From UBA6770 sp965661115 (GTDB taxonomy: Bacteria > Bacteroidota > Bacteroidia > Flavobacteriales_G > Salibacteraceae), in assembly GCA_965661115.1 (NCBI GenBank), contig CBFICO010000003.1:3854-67853 (forward strand): a stretch of 64,000 nt of DNA, given 5' to 3'. The translations under genes were made by a program, and so were the position numbers. Within the stretch, counting starts at the first letter, position 1. Every line of letters starts with the position of its first letter. Of this stretch, positions 34,009-42,249 are shown in pieces. The notes beneath the pieces were generated by a model. That model had not been told where the DNA came from, made no database searches, and saw nothing but the letters and a program-made list of their open reading frames with translations.

Positions 34009-34914
34009 ATGAAAATAAAATTGTTATCCCTTTTATTTAGCCTCTTAATTTCTGTTTTTGCAATCGCTCAAGGAAGCTTCACCGTATTATCGGCCAAAGG
34101 TGAAAATGTGGTCCAAAAAGGAGCTGAATACTCACCACTAGGCCCAGGTATGAAATTACCTGCAAATGCTAAGTTAATGCTAGGTGAAGGTGGTGCTGTT
34201 GAATTAAGTAACGCAGACGGAAAAACCATAAATCTAAATTCACCAGGTATCTACACTATGAATGATGTTGCTGGTAACTTCAAAGCAGATAACTCTGGTT
34301 TAGCTCAACGTTACTTAGCGTATGTTTTCAATGAAATGAGCGGAGATGAGTCGAGCAAAACAAGTAACATGTCAACTACTGGTTCGGTTGAACGTTCTTC
34401 AGAAAACAACGGTATTAGCTTATTCTCTCCAGAAAGTACTTACTTTATGCAAAAGCATACAACTATCAAATGGGATGCAGCTATTGAATTAGGAGAGTGT
34501 AAAGTGCAAGTACTAAACTTATTTGATGAGCCAGTTTTAGAACAAACAGTATCTGAAAACGCAGCTACGCTAGATATGTCAAAAGTTGAGTTTGAAGAGG
34601 ATGCTATCTACAAGCTGGTTGTTGTAAGCAAAGATAACCCAAGCATGAAATCAGGAGAGTTAATCCTACGCGTTCCTTCAGAAACTGAAAGAGCTCAATT
34701 TGAAAAAGATTTAGCTGAGATTGAGGCAAATAAAGTTGAAGAATCTCCTCTTTACCACGCTTTAATGGCAAAGTTCTGTAAGGTAAATGGTCTTTATGTA
34801 GATGCTGTTAATCACTACGAAAGAGCATTGGCTTTAGCTCCCGATTCTGAAATGATTAGAATTGAATACGATGTGTTTTTAGAGCAAGCAGGTGCAATCG
34901 AAGCTAAGAACTAA
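34009..34914 (+). CDS. Exported FecR-like/TPR protein
   Basis: Started at ATG 34009 (MKIKLLSLLFSLLISVFA). An upstream open frame reaches 33883, but the signal peptide begins here. After the signal (cut near AIAQ), residues 20-100 resemble a FecR-type domain: VLSAKGENVVQKGAEYSPLG, then LPANAKLMLGEGGAVELSN and a Gly-rich loop. The rest is acidic and the last 60 residues carry a TPR-like pair (YHALMAKFCKVNGLYVDAVNHYERALALAPDSE split around the repeat). About 301 residues. Function unknown. Divergent from the broken CHASE2 sensor. Confidence 0.72.
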   Translation: MKIKLLSLLFSLLISVFAIAQGSFTVLSAKGENVVQKGAEYSPLGPGMKLPANAKLMLGEGGAVELSNADGKTINLNSPGIYTMNDVAGNFKADNSGLAQRYLAYVFNEMSGDESSKTSNMSTTGSVERSSENNGISLFSPESTYFMQKHTTIKWDAAIELGECKVQVLNLFDEPVLEQTVSENAATLDMSKVEFEEDAIYKLVVVSKDNPSMKSGELILRVPSETERAQFEKDLAEIEANKVEESPLYHALMAKFCKVNGLYVDAVNHYERALALAPDSEMIRIEYDVFLEQAGAIEAKN

Positions 34915-34935
34915 ACGTTAAAACATAAGATTTAG

Positions 34936-34964
34936 AAAGCCAGTGAATTTCACTGGCTTTTTTT
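34936..34964. terminator. Bidirectional terminator between the FecR-like gene and ldcA
   Basis: AAAGCCAGTGA (34936-34946) pairs perfectly with TCACTGGCTTT (34950-34960) around ATT, with a TTTTTTT run on the plus strand and A residues on the other side. It serves the convergent genes on both sides and reaches the ldcA stop codon at 34963. Confidence 0.88.
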
Positions 34965-35871
34965 ATTTCAAAAGTTTCAGGGTTGACTTGTCCGTAAAAA
35001 CGCTAAGCTCATATTCAGCCCCCAGAATAATTGGCGTGTTGGTAGCAGTGTGCCCCGCAGGAAAATCAAATGCAACAGGAATATTCTGATCTTTAAGATG
35101 CGATGCAATTAGTTCATAAGAGTTTTTATTAAACCAACCAGAAGCATCAGTCATTTCGGTGAACCTACCAACAAGCACTCCAACTAGATTGTCGAGCTTT
35201 CCTGCAGTTTTTAACTGCCAAAGCATGCGATCTAACTTATAATTTTCTTCGCACAAATCTTCAATAAAAAGAATGCAGCCTTCTGTGTTGATGTCTAATG
35301 AAGTGCCAATTAAACTTGAAAATACGGCTAAGTTTCCACCAACTATCTTGCCTGTGTTAACTCCCTTTTGGTTTAAAGAATTGGACTCAAACTCAATGGA
35401 CTGCATTTTTCCGAATAGCAAATCAATTAATTTGTCTGCATAACTTAACTCCTCAGGTTTGTCAACAATGTTGAGTGGCATTGGTCCGTGAATAGTGCAT
35501 AGATTTAGTTCTCTTTTAAATAGATTGTGGAAAACGGTTATATCGCTGTAGCCAACAAGCCATTTGGGTTGAGTTTTCAGTTTTGAATAATCAATTTGTT
35601 CGGCAATTCTAATGCTCCCGTAACCTCCTCTTGCACAAAAAATAGCTTTAACTTCATTGCTGTCAATTGCCCATTGCAAGTCTTCCGCGCGCTCGCCGTC
35701 AGTTCCTGCAAAACGGTTCCATGAGTTAAAAACATGTTTACCAACAAGTACATTGAGTCCATGTGATTCTACAAATTGAATAGCAAACTGCAATTCTTCC
35801 GGTGCAATTACCTTAGCAGGACTCACAATTGCAACGGTATCTCCTTTTTTCAGGTACGGAGGTCTAATCAT
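34963..35871 (-). CDS. ldcA: LD-carboxypeptidase (muramoyltetrapeptide carboxypeptidase, S66 family)
   Basis: A 302-residue cytoplasmic S66 peptidase that trims murein tetrapeptides to tripeptides during cell-wall recycling. The N-terminal PYLKKGDTVAIVSPAKVI is typical. The nucleophile elbow is ARGGYGSIRI followed by WLVGYSDITVFHNLF with the family Ser, then FIEDLCEENYKLDRML and the catalytic-His region FPAGHTATNTPIILG. Starts at ATG 35871, divergent from metG. The family assignment is firm, and the narrower role is inferred. Confidence 0.93.
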   Translation of the reverse strand: MIRPPYLKKGDTVAIVSPAKVIAPEELQFAIQFVESHGLNVLVGKHVFNSWNRFAGTDGERAEDLQWAIDSNEVKAIFCARGGYGSIRIAEQIDYSKLKTQPKWLVGYSDITVFHNLFKRELNLCTIHGPMPLNIVDKPEELSYADKLIDLLFGKMQSIEFESNSLNQKGVNTGKIVGGNLAVFSSLIGTSLDINTEGCILFIEDLCEENYKLDRMLWQLKTAGKLDNLVGVLVGRFTEMTDASGWFNKNSYELIASHLKDQNIPVAFDFPAGHTATNTPIILGAEYELSVFTDKSTLKLLK

Positions 35872-35882
35872 ACGAATCAGAT

Positions 35883-35890
35883 TATTTTTG
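35883..35890 (+). promoter_or_regulatory. TAnnTTTG-type promoter box for metG
   Basis: TATTTTTG matches TAnnTTTG exactly, 37 bases upstream of the metG ATG (35928), leaving a leader of about 32 bases. No clear -33 element. It lies in the 56-base gap shared with divergent ldcA. Confidence 0.45.
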
Positions 35891-35927
35891 CCACTTTTTT
35901 AGCATCAAATAAAAGTAGCAAATCGCT

Positions 35928-37949
35928 ATGAACGAACATACCAAAAAACACTTGATTACCGCAGCATTACCTTATGCAAACGGACCCTTGCACATCGGAC
36001 ACATTGCTGGAGCTTATTTACCTGCAGATATTTACGTGCGATTTTTAAAAATGCAGGGGAAAGATGCGGTTTTTATTTGCGGATCAGACGAGCATGGCGC
36101 TGCTATTACCCTTCGTGCAAAAAAAGATGGAACAACTCCCCAAGCAATTGTAGATAAGTACCATCAAATCAATAAAAAAGCATTTGAGGATTTTGGAATC
36201 AAATTTGATAATTATAGTCGAACCAGTAGTCAATTACACCATGAAACGGCCCAAGAGTTTTTTAAAAACTTAAACGATAAAGGTGTTTTTGAGCAGAGGA
36301 TCTCGGAGCAGTTTTACGATGAAGAAAATAAGCAGTTTTTAGCGGATAGATACATTACTGGTGAATGCCCAAACTGCCATCACAATGCTGCTTACGGAGA
36401 TCAGTGCGAAAAATGTGGTAGCGCATTGAGTCCTACTGATTTGATTAACCCTAAATCTACCATTAGCGGAAACGTCCCAGTTCTAAAAGAAACATCACAT
36501 TGGTACTTACCAATGCAAAAAGATGAAACGTGGTTAAAAGAGTGGATTGAAACTGGAAACCTTAATGGGAATCAACATCATGACCCAAAACTTTGGAGAA
36601 ATCAAGTTATAGGGCAGTGTAAATCTTGGATAGATGGTGGTTTACAACCTCGTGCCATGACCCGTGATCTAGATTGGGGAGTAAAAGTACCACTAGAAAA
36701 TGCTGAAGGAAAAGTCCTTTATGTATGGTTAGATGCGCCGATTGGATATATCTCAGCTACCAAAGAATGGGCAGCGGAGAATGAGAAGAACTGGGAAGGG
36801 TATTGGATAAATGAGAACACCGAACTCATTCATTTTATAGGAAAGGACAACATTGTTTTTCACGCTATTATTTTCCCAATAATCTTAAAAGCACATGGAA
36901 ACTATAACCTACCTAACAATGTTCCTGCAAATGAGTTTTTGAACCTAGAAGGCGATAAACTTTCAACGAGTAGAAACTGGGCGGTTTGGTTGCATGAGTA
37001 TTTAGAGGATTTCCCGAATCGTCAAGATGAATTAAGGTACGTGCTTACCTCCATAGCGCCTGAATCAAAAGACAGCGAGTTTACCTGGAAAGATTATCAG
37101 GCTAGAGTAAACAATGAGTTGGTTGCTATTTTGGGGAACTTTGTTAATAGAGTTGCCGTGCTTACACACAAATATTACGAAAGTGCTATTCCTACCGTAG
37201 ATTTCAGTGAAGCTGAAAAGGAAATACTTTCAGAGGCACAAGCATTTGCTAATCAATCTGGCGTATTAATCCGAAAGTTTAAATTCCGTGAAGCTCAAAC
37301 GGCTGCTATGTCAATTGCTCGATTGGGTAACAAATATTTGGCAGATAACGAACCTTGGAAATTGATTAAAACAGAGCCAGAAAGGGTGAAAGAAATAATG
37401 TCATGCGCTGTTGAGATTATTAAAATCCTGCAAGAAGCCTTAACCCCATTTTTGCCAAATACTAGTTCTAAACTGACTGCTTTACTAGGCGATGGTACAA
37501 CTCTTAGTAAAGCAGAATTACTATTCCTAAAAATAGAAGATAAGGCAATAGATCAGCAAATTGAAAAGTTGGAACAAACCAAAAAAGCACAGCAAAACGA
37601 AACGAAAATGACGCCACAAAAAGACACTATAAGTTTCGAAGATTTTACCAAGTTAGATATTAGAGTAGGAAAAATTTTGGCAGCAGAAAAAGTTCTAAAA
37701 GCCAATAAACTTTTAAAGCTATTGGTTGATACCGGTATTGATAAAAGAACTGTGGTAAGCGGAATTGCTGAGCATTACACAGCAGAAGAAGTGATTGGAA
37801 AAGAAGTATCAATTTTACTCAATCTTGCCCCTAGAAAAATACGTGGAGTAGAATCACAAGGAATGATTTTAATGGCTGAAAACGCCGAAGGTAAGTTGTG
37901 TTTTGTTTCGCCTGAGCAAAGTATGAATAGCGGCTCAGATATCAGGTAG
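35928..37949 (+). CDS. metG: Methionine-tRNA ligase with C-terminal tRNA-binding domain
   Basis: A 673-residue class I synthetase. HIGH-like motif PYANGPLHIGHIAG at residues 15-28, KMSKS-like GDKLSTSRNW near residue 345, and a zinc-knuckle insertion with CPNCHHNAAYGDQCEKCG, as expected for the 4-Cys subclass. Residues from about 565 are an OB-fold tRNA-binding (Trbp111/EMAP-like) domain: FTKLDIRVGKILAAEKVLKAN, ending KIRGVESQGMILMAE. This fusion is common in Bacteroidota. The stop is 3 bases from the convergent lipoprotein gene. A TATTTTTG box is upstream. Confidence 0.97.
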   Translation: MNEHTKKHLITAALPYANGPLHIGHIAGAYLPADIYVRFLKMQGKDAVFICGSDEHGAAITLRAKKDGTTPQAIVDKYHQINKKAFEDFGIKFDNYSRTSSQLHHETAQEFFKNLNDKGVFEQRISEQFYDEENKQFLADRYITGECPNCHHNAAYGDQCEKCGSALSPTDLINPKSTISGNVPVLKETSHWYLPMQKDETWLKEWIETGNLNGNQHHDPKLWRNQVIGQCKSWIDGGLQPRAMTRDLDWGVKVPLENAEGKVLYVWLDAPIGYISATKEWAAENEKNWEGYWINENTELIHFIGKDNIVFHAIIFPIILKAHGNYNLPNNVPANEFLNLEGDKLSTSRNWAVWLHEYLEDFPNRQDELRYVLTSIAPESKDSEFTWKDYQARVNNELVAILGNFVNRVAVLTHKYYESAIPTVDFSEAEKEILSEAQAFANQSGVLIRKFKFREAQTAAMSIARLGNKYLADNEPWKLIKTEPERVKEIMSCAVEIIKILQEALTPFLPNTSSKLTALLGDGTTLSKAELLFLKIEDKAIDQQIEKLEQTKKAQQNETKMTPQKDTISFEDFTKLDIRVGKILAAEKVLKANKLLKLLVDTGIDKRTVVSGIAEHYTAEEVIGKEVSILLNLAPRKIRGVESQGMILMAENAEGKLCFVSPEQSMNSGSDIR

Positions 37950-37952
37950 AAC

Positions 37953-38231
37953 TTAATCTACAATACTGCAATCGTAGGTTACCGAGTAACCAGTTTCTTG
38001 AACAGTGCCATTTAATTCATTGCAAGAAGCCTCCGCATCTTTCTTTTTTACTTTCTCGTTAGAAGTTTGGCTATCAGTAGTCGATTTAGTTTCCGAAGTA
38101 ATAATTATGCCTCCTACATTTACTTCATCGGTTACAGTTGTAACTTCACATTGACAGGTATATACTTTTTTGCAACCCGTTAAACCAACGATAAAACAAC
38201 CAATAAAAGCAATTAAAACTATTCGATACAT
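37953..38231 (-). CDS. Small Cys-containing lipoprotein, unknown function
   Basis: A 92-residue lipoprotein starting MYRIVLIAFIGCFIVGLTGC, with lipobox LTGC. The open frame extends upstream to 38267 but MYRIV gives the signal peptide. The mature part is CKKVYTCQCEVTTVTDE, with a CxC pair, then a polar Ser/Thr/Lys section and ends YSVTYDCSIVD with two further Cys. Located 14 bases from the overlapping 3' end of ArsS (38282), it is probably cotranscribed with it. No known domain. Confidence 0.65.
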   Translation of the reverse strand: MYRIVLIAFIGCFIVGLTGCKKVYTCQCEVTTVTDEVNVGGIIITSETKSTTDSQTSNEKVKKKDAEASCNELNGTVQETGYSVTYDCSIVD

Positions 38232-38281
38232 AATTTGAAATTTGAGGTTTTCCAAAGATAGGAACAAAATTGATTTTTTGG

Positions 38282-39337
38282 TTAAGCCACCGTACCCTGG
38301 CAGCTACTTCCAGCTCCGGCTGTACAACCAAAACAATGGTTGTTGGTAATTATGTTTCTGTTGTGTAGGCTTTCCAAATCGAATGTAGAAATGTGCTGGT
38401 TTTTCTTGCCGGCACTTTTTAATTCTAGCATCTGGTTAAAATCACAATCGTAAAGATAGCCTTGCCAATCTACCGAAATGGTGTTTTTACACATTACTCC
38501 TTCCACAGCAACTGGATTAAAAGCATTTACCAGTTTTTCCATGTAGTCTTCGTAATTTTCCGATGCAACCAAATAATCCAAAAAACGAGAAATTGGTAAG
38601 TTGGTTATCGCTAGCAAATTGTTGAATTCAATTCCAAAATCTTGCTTTAATGCAGATTTAAACTCAACCTCTAACTCGCCCTGGTCGCCTGGTAAAAAAG
38701 CCCCACTTGGGTTATAAACTAGGTCTAAAGTTAAACCACTGTTGAGCTTTCCATAACCCGCTTCGTTTAATTTTTTTAATGCTTCTATAGACTTATCAAA
38801 AACACCATCGCCTCTTTGTCTATCTGTTTTATTTCGTTTGTAATACGGAAGGGAAGAGACTACTCTCACCTTGTTTTTAGTAAAGAACTCGGGTAAATCA
38901 TGATACTTTGGGTTTGCCATGATTATGGTTAGGTTAGAGCGAACAATAACCTCTTTTACCCCAGCTGTAAATGCTTCTTTTACAAACCACCTAAAATTTG
39001 GATTCATTTCGGGTGCTCCTCCTGTAAGGTCCAGAGTGTGAATATCATGCGTTCTTAAAATATCAATGCACTGCAGCATTGTTTCTTGCGTCATGATTTC
39101 CTTCCTGTCAGGCCCTGCATCAACATGACAATGCTTGCAAACCTGATTACACATATAACCAACATTTACCTGAAAAATCTCCAACTTCTTTGGCTTAAGC
39201 GGAAACTGATTCATAGCCCCGAGCTTGTCCTCAAAATGGTTTAATTCTCCTTCTTCAAATGGCCCACTTCGCAGTTGCTTTAGTTGTTTCTGGGTAGAAG
39301 AAAATGCGTGCTCTCTAGCTTTTAGTGATTTAATCAT
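38282..39337 (-). CDS. arsS: Arsenosugar biosynthesis radical SAM protein ArsS
   Basis: A 351-residue radical SAM/Cys-rich enzyme of the ArsS type (TIGR04167 group). It acts on S-adenosylmethionine and dimethylarsenite to give the adenosyl arsenosugar precursor. Radical SAM cluster motif CNQVCKHCHVDAG at residue 59-71 (CxxxCxxC), followed by TLDLTGGAPEMN. The Cys-rich C-terminal domain includes MCKNTISVDWQGYLYDCDFNQML and the ending CFGCTAGAGSSCQG. In selenium-using relatives one of these Cys is selenocysteine; here all are Cys. The next upstream gene on the strand is the peroxidase-like partner. The usual arsM methyltransferase is not in the window. Confidence 0.9.
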   Translation of the reverse strand: MIKSLKAREHAFSSTQKQLKQLRSGPFEEGELNHFEDKLGAMNQFPLKPKKLEIFQVNVGYMCNQVCKHCHVDAGPDRKEIMTQETMLQCIDILRTHDIHTLDLTGGAPEMNPNFRWFVKEAFTAGVKEVIVRSNLTIIMANPKYHDLPEFFTKNKVRVVSSLPYYKRNKTDRQRGDGVFDKSIEALKKLNEAGYGKLNSGLTLDLVYNPSGAFLPGDQGELEVEFKSALKQDFGIEFNNLLAITNLPISRFLDYLVASENYEDYMEKLVNAFNPVAVEGVMCKNTISVDWQGYLYDCDFNQMLELKSAGKKNQHISTFDLESLHNRNIITNNHCFGCTAGAGSSCQGTVA

Positions 39338-39352
39338 ACTGCTTTACTCAGT

Positions 39353-39691
39353 TTACATACTGAGTTTTTTCGCCTTTTTCATCATTTGTGTTCCATGAAC
39401 CAAAGATGCGCCTCCTCTAATTGCACCCGCTACGTGCAAGGCCTCCATCATTTCTTCTTCGCTACAACCTTTTTCCATCGTATCAACGGTGTATGCATCA
39501 ATACAATAAGGGCATTGAATAGTGTGCGCTACAGCCAAAGCGATAAGCGATTTCTCTCGTGCCGTAAGTGCTCCTGGTTTAAAAACCTCACCATACCAAT
39601 CAAAAAATTTATCTCCTAGTTCTTTATTCCACTCGCTGATTTTACCAAAATTTTTAAGGTCTTCAGGATCGTAATAGCTTTTCGAGCTCAT
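39353..39691 (-). CDS. Arsenosugar-associated peroxidase-like protein (CMD family)
   Basis: A 112-residue carboxymuconolactone decarboxylase-fold protein of the group that accompanies ArsS (TIGR04169). The redox pair CPYCIDAY at residues 61-68 and the helices EWNKELGDKFFDWYGEVFKPG, LIALAVAHTIQ, EALHVAGAIRGGASLVHGTQ are typical. It starts at ATG 39691, 15 bases upstream of ArsS. Its proposed activity is a peroxidase-like reductase in the arsenic pathway. No direct reaction is known from the sequence. Confidence 0.88.
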   Translation of the reverse strand: MSSKSYYDPEDLKNFGKISEWNKELGDKFFDWYGEVFKPGALTAREKSLIALAVAHTIQCPYCIDAYTVDTMEKGCSEEEMMEALHVAGAIRGGASLVHGTQMMKKAKKLSM

Positions 39692-39695
39692 AAGT

Positions 39696-40421
39696 TTATT
39701 CGTTTAAATTCCAATTGTATTCTAGATAGCCTGTCGTTGCAGACTTACTTATTTTAGTATCGCTGTATTTGTTTATGAAATCACTTAACGAAACACCGTT
39801 TTTAGTGAAATCACCTTTATACCAATCAAACAGCTTACTCAACTTAGGTTGGTTTGAGTCGCTTAAATCGTTTTTGGTTTTATCGCTTAAAAATAGCTTA
39901 GTCTGTTTGGTTAGCTGAGCATTTAACTTATTTGTAGAATAAGCTTCATTTAAAAGTTTTGGGCAAGATACCGAAGCACAATTTACCGCAAAGTGTATTC
40001 TGGGCTCGTTAAACTGTCCCCTTATTTTCTGATGTTCGATATTGTTGAGATCCAGTTCTTCAGTTCCAATCTTAATGAATTTGATATCCCAAGAAGTGTT
40101 CACTCGGTAAATTGGCCCTCCTATATCCTTTATACTTTTTACGGGGTAATGTTTAACTATCAACTGAACCGTAAAAGCGTTATAAGCGTTTATCCAGAAC
40201 GCAAGTGTTTCGTTCTTTGTCCACGTATCTTTTGGAGGATTGTTAGATAGGAGATTTAGGTAGGCATCTAAACGGTCTTTGTCTTGAATAAAGCCTTTGT
40301 AATTCACATTTCCTGATTCACTAACGTGTTTTTTAACTAATTCATCCCATTGTTTGTGAGATACTTGTGCATTAACTTGAATGCCTATTGCAAGAACCAC
40401 AAATAATAACAGAGCTTTCAT
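39696..40421 (-). CDS. DUF547 domain exported protein in the arsenosugar cluster
   Basis: A 241-residue exported protein: signal MKALLLFVVLAIGIQVNAQ, then a DUF547 domain. Family residues: LAFWINAYNAFTVQLIVKHYP, HFAVNCASVSCPKLLNEAY with two cysteines, and the ending LFDWYKGDFTKNGVSLSDFI. DUF547 proteins are associated with ArsS/selenodomain gene neighbourhoods, but the role is unclear. It is 4 bases from the peroxidase-like gene and likely first in that operon. A perfect TAGGTTTG box lies about 15 bases before the ATG. Confidence 0.85.
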   Translation of the reverse strand: MKALLLFVVLAIGIQVNAQVSHKQWDELVKKHVSESGNVNYKGFIQDKDRLDAYLNLLSNNPPKDTWTKNETLAFWINAYNAFTVQLIVKHYPVKSIKDIGGPIYRVNTSWDIKFIKIGTEELDLNNIEHQKIRGQFNEPRIHFAVNCASVSCPKLLNEAYSTNKLNAQLTKQTKLFLSDKTKNDLSDSNQPKLSKLFDWYKGDFTKNGVSLSDFINKYSDTKISKSATTGYLEYNWNLNE

Positions 40422-40435
40422 AAATAGATTTTTGA

Positions 40436-40443
40436 CAAACCTA
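40436..40443 (-). promoter_or_regulatory. TAnnTTTG-type promoter box for the arsS operon
   Basis: TAGGTTTG (minus strand) matches TAnnTTTG exactly and ends 14 bases before the DUF547 ATG (40421). It would produce a leader of about 10 bases for the DUF547-peroxidase-arsS operon. No clear -33 element. Confidence 0.45.
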
Positions 40444-40566
40444 GCCTTGTTTGCGCTGTAAATAAGTAATGTATCTTACATAAAACAAAAAAAATGTTGT
40501 GACTTTCTAGTGGAAAACTGTTTAACAAATCATGATGCAGGCATGAAATTGTGTGTGACTCCCAAA

Positions 40567-40574
40567 TAATTTTG
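40567..40574 (+). promoter_or_regulatory. TAnnTTTG-type promoter box for the MORN-like protein gene
   Basis: TAATTTTG matches TAnnTTTG exactly and ends 5 bases before the ATG at 40580. This is a third gene whose predicted start of transcription falls on the start codon. Confidence 0.45.
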
Positions 40575-40579
40575 TTTTT

Positions 40580-42148
40580 ATGTTTAGATTTTTGTTGCCA
40601 GTTTTATTTGTATTGACATTTCAATTGTCAATTGCTCAGCCAGTTAGCCATTTTGTTGATTATCACGATAAAGATAGCACCATTAAAAGAAGCGAAGGAA
40701 AGTTTTTTTATGGTCTTGAGGAAGGTCTTTGGAAATTTTGGTACAAAGACGGAAGGATTAGAGAAGAGGCTAATTATACCGAAGGTAAGCTGAATGGGTC
40801 AGTTAAAATTTGGTACAAGAATGGGCAGCTGCAAAACGAAGGTTATTTTAAGTTCAACGTTCAAGATAGCACATACACTTCATGGTTTTCAAACGGAAAC
40901 ATAAAGTGTAGAGGGCAATTCGATTATGGCTTCAAGGATAGTATTTGGGTGTACAATTTTCCGAACGGTACTCTTTATAAGGAAGAAGATTGGAATAAAA
41001 GGAATGTAAAGGTTTTGGAGGCATACGATTATTCGAGCAAGAAAACGCTTACTGCAGGTAATGGGTACGTAAATAAATATTTAGGTGAAAAAATAATTGC
41101 TGTATCAAACTATAAGGAAGGGTTACGTGACGGTAATTATGAATCATATTTTGAGTCGAGCCAGGTAAAAGAAACAGGCAACTATAGTGCTGGAGAAAAA
41201 CACGGAGTTTGGAAAACTTTTTACGAAAATGGACAATTGGCTCGCTTTGAAACCTTTGAAAAAGGTAATAGAACCGGTGAAATGGAGGCGTTTAATGAAG
41301 ATGGAACTCCAAGAGTAAAGGGAAGCTATGCAAATGGAGAAAAATCTGGCTTTTGGAAATTTTGGAGCAATGCCAATAAAGTGTATATGCAAGGTTTTTT
41401 CAAAAATAATTTGCAAGACAGCACTTGGTCTTATTTCTATGAAAACAGTACACAAAAAGAATCGGAAGGGAAGTTTAGCTTAGGCCAAAAAGAAGGGAAG
41501 TGGAATTTTTGGTACGAGACCGGAGAGCTTTGGCGAAAAGGAAATTATTCCCAAGGTGAAAAAGAAGGCTTATGGACAACTTGGTTTGAAAATGGACAAA
41601 AGCTTCAAGAAGGAAATTATACAAAAGGCAAAGAGCAAGGATTGTGGACTAGCTGGTACAACTCTGGTGCAAAAAAGGATGAAGGAAGTTTTGAAGCTGG
41701 ATTAATGGAAGGCGAATGGCAAGGTTGGTACGAAAACGGGAAACCTAACTACAAGGGAGAAATAAAAAACGGATTTAAACAAGGCGACTGGGTGTTTTGG
41801 TACTCCAGCGGAAGAGAAAGAGAAAAAGGTGGATACGATAAAGGCTTTAAAGATGGGCATTGGAAATATTTTTACCCAAAAGGAGGGGTCCGACAAGAAG
41901 GGCCGCACAAATACAACCGTAAAGTTGGCGAATGGAAATACTATTTAGATTACGGTCAGTTGCAACGGGTGATGAATTACAAAAAAGGCAAGCTAGACGG
42001 TAAAACTGAAATATATTACCCCGGCGGAAGCATCATGTCATTGAATTACTACAAAGAAGGTAAACAGCACGGCACCTGGAAAATATTTAAAGAAGATGGG
42101 TCTGAGCTAAAAACCATCAAATACGAGAATGGAAAACGAATACAATAA
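40580..42148 (+). CDS. Exported MORN-like (YwqK-type) repeat protein
   Basis: A 522-residue protein: signal MFRFLLPVLFVLTFQLSIA followed by about 18 tandem repeats of 23-24 residues. The unit is approximately GxWxxWYxNGxxxxEGxYxxGxK. Examples are KEGKWNFWYETGELWRKG, KEGLWTTWFENGQKLQEG and EQGLWTSWYNSGAKKDEG. This is the MORN_2/YwqK family, in which databases name some members toxin-antitoxin antitoxins; I see no toxin partner here, so that name should not be trusted. The signal peptide places it outside the cytoplasm. Starts at ATG 40580 with a promoter box 5 bases upstream. Confidence 0.85.
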   Translation: MFRFLLPVLFVLTFQLSIAQPVSHFVDYHDKDSTIKRSEGKFFYGLEEGLWKFWYKDGRIREEANYTEGKLNGSVKIWYKNGQLQNEGYFKFNVQDSTYTSWFSNGNIKCRGQFDYGFKDSIWVYNFPNGTLYKEEDWNKRNVKVLEAYDYSSKKTLTAGNGYVNKYLGEKIIAVSNYKEGLRDGNYESYFESSQVKETGNYSAGEKHGVWKTFYENGQLARFETFEKGNRTGEMEAFNEDGTPRVKGSYANGEKSGFWKFWSNANKVYMQGFFKNNLQDSTWSYFYENSTQKESEGKFSLGQKEGKWNFWYETGELWRKGNYSQGEKEGLWTTWFENGQKLQEGNYTKGKEQGLWTSWYNSGAKKDEGSFEAGLMEGEWQGWYENGKPNYKGEIKNGFKQGDWVFWYSSGREREKGGYDKGFKDGHWKYFYPKGGVRQEGPHKYNRKVGEWKYYLDYGQLQRVMNYKKGKLDGKTEIYYPGGSIMSLNYYKEGKQHGTWKIFKEDGSELKTIKYENGKRIQ

Positions 42149-42177
42149 GATTAGGTAAATCATTGAAATAAAATAAT

Positions 42178-42185
42178 TACATTTG
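42178..42185 (+). promoter_or_regulatory. TAnnTTTG-type promoter box upstream of rimP
   Basis: TACATTTG matches TAnnTTTG exactly. It stands 65 bases before the rimP TTG start and 28 bases before a terminator-like hairpin (42213-42235), so a transcript from it would run through that hairpin. Confidence 0.45.
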
Positions 42186-42212
42186 CCGCGTAAAACGCTA
42201 ACGCAAACACTT

Positions 42213-42237
42213 AAAAGAGGGTTTTTCCCTCTTTTTT
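42213..42237 (+). terminator. Intrinsic terminator/attenuator hairpin before rimP
   Basis: AAAAGAGGG (42213-42221) pairs perfectly with CCCTCTTTT (42227-42235), the loop is TTTTT, and T residues continue to 42237. It is the last strong hairpin before rimP. It may end the MORN-like transcript, attenuate rimP-nusA-infB, or do both. Confidence 0.8.
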
Positions 42238-42249
42238 ATTGCAATAAAC

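Noticed and set aside
40580..42148. Reading the MORN-like gene as a toxin-antitoxin antitoxin
   Set aside because: It has a signal peptide and no adjacent toxin gene, so the database label is not supported here.
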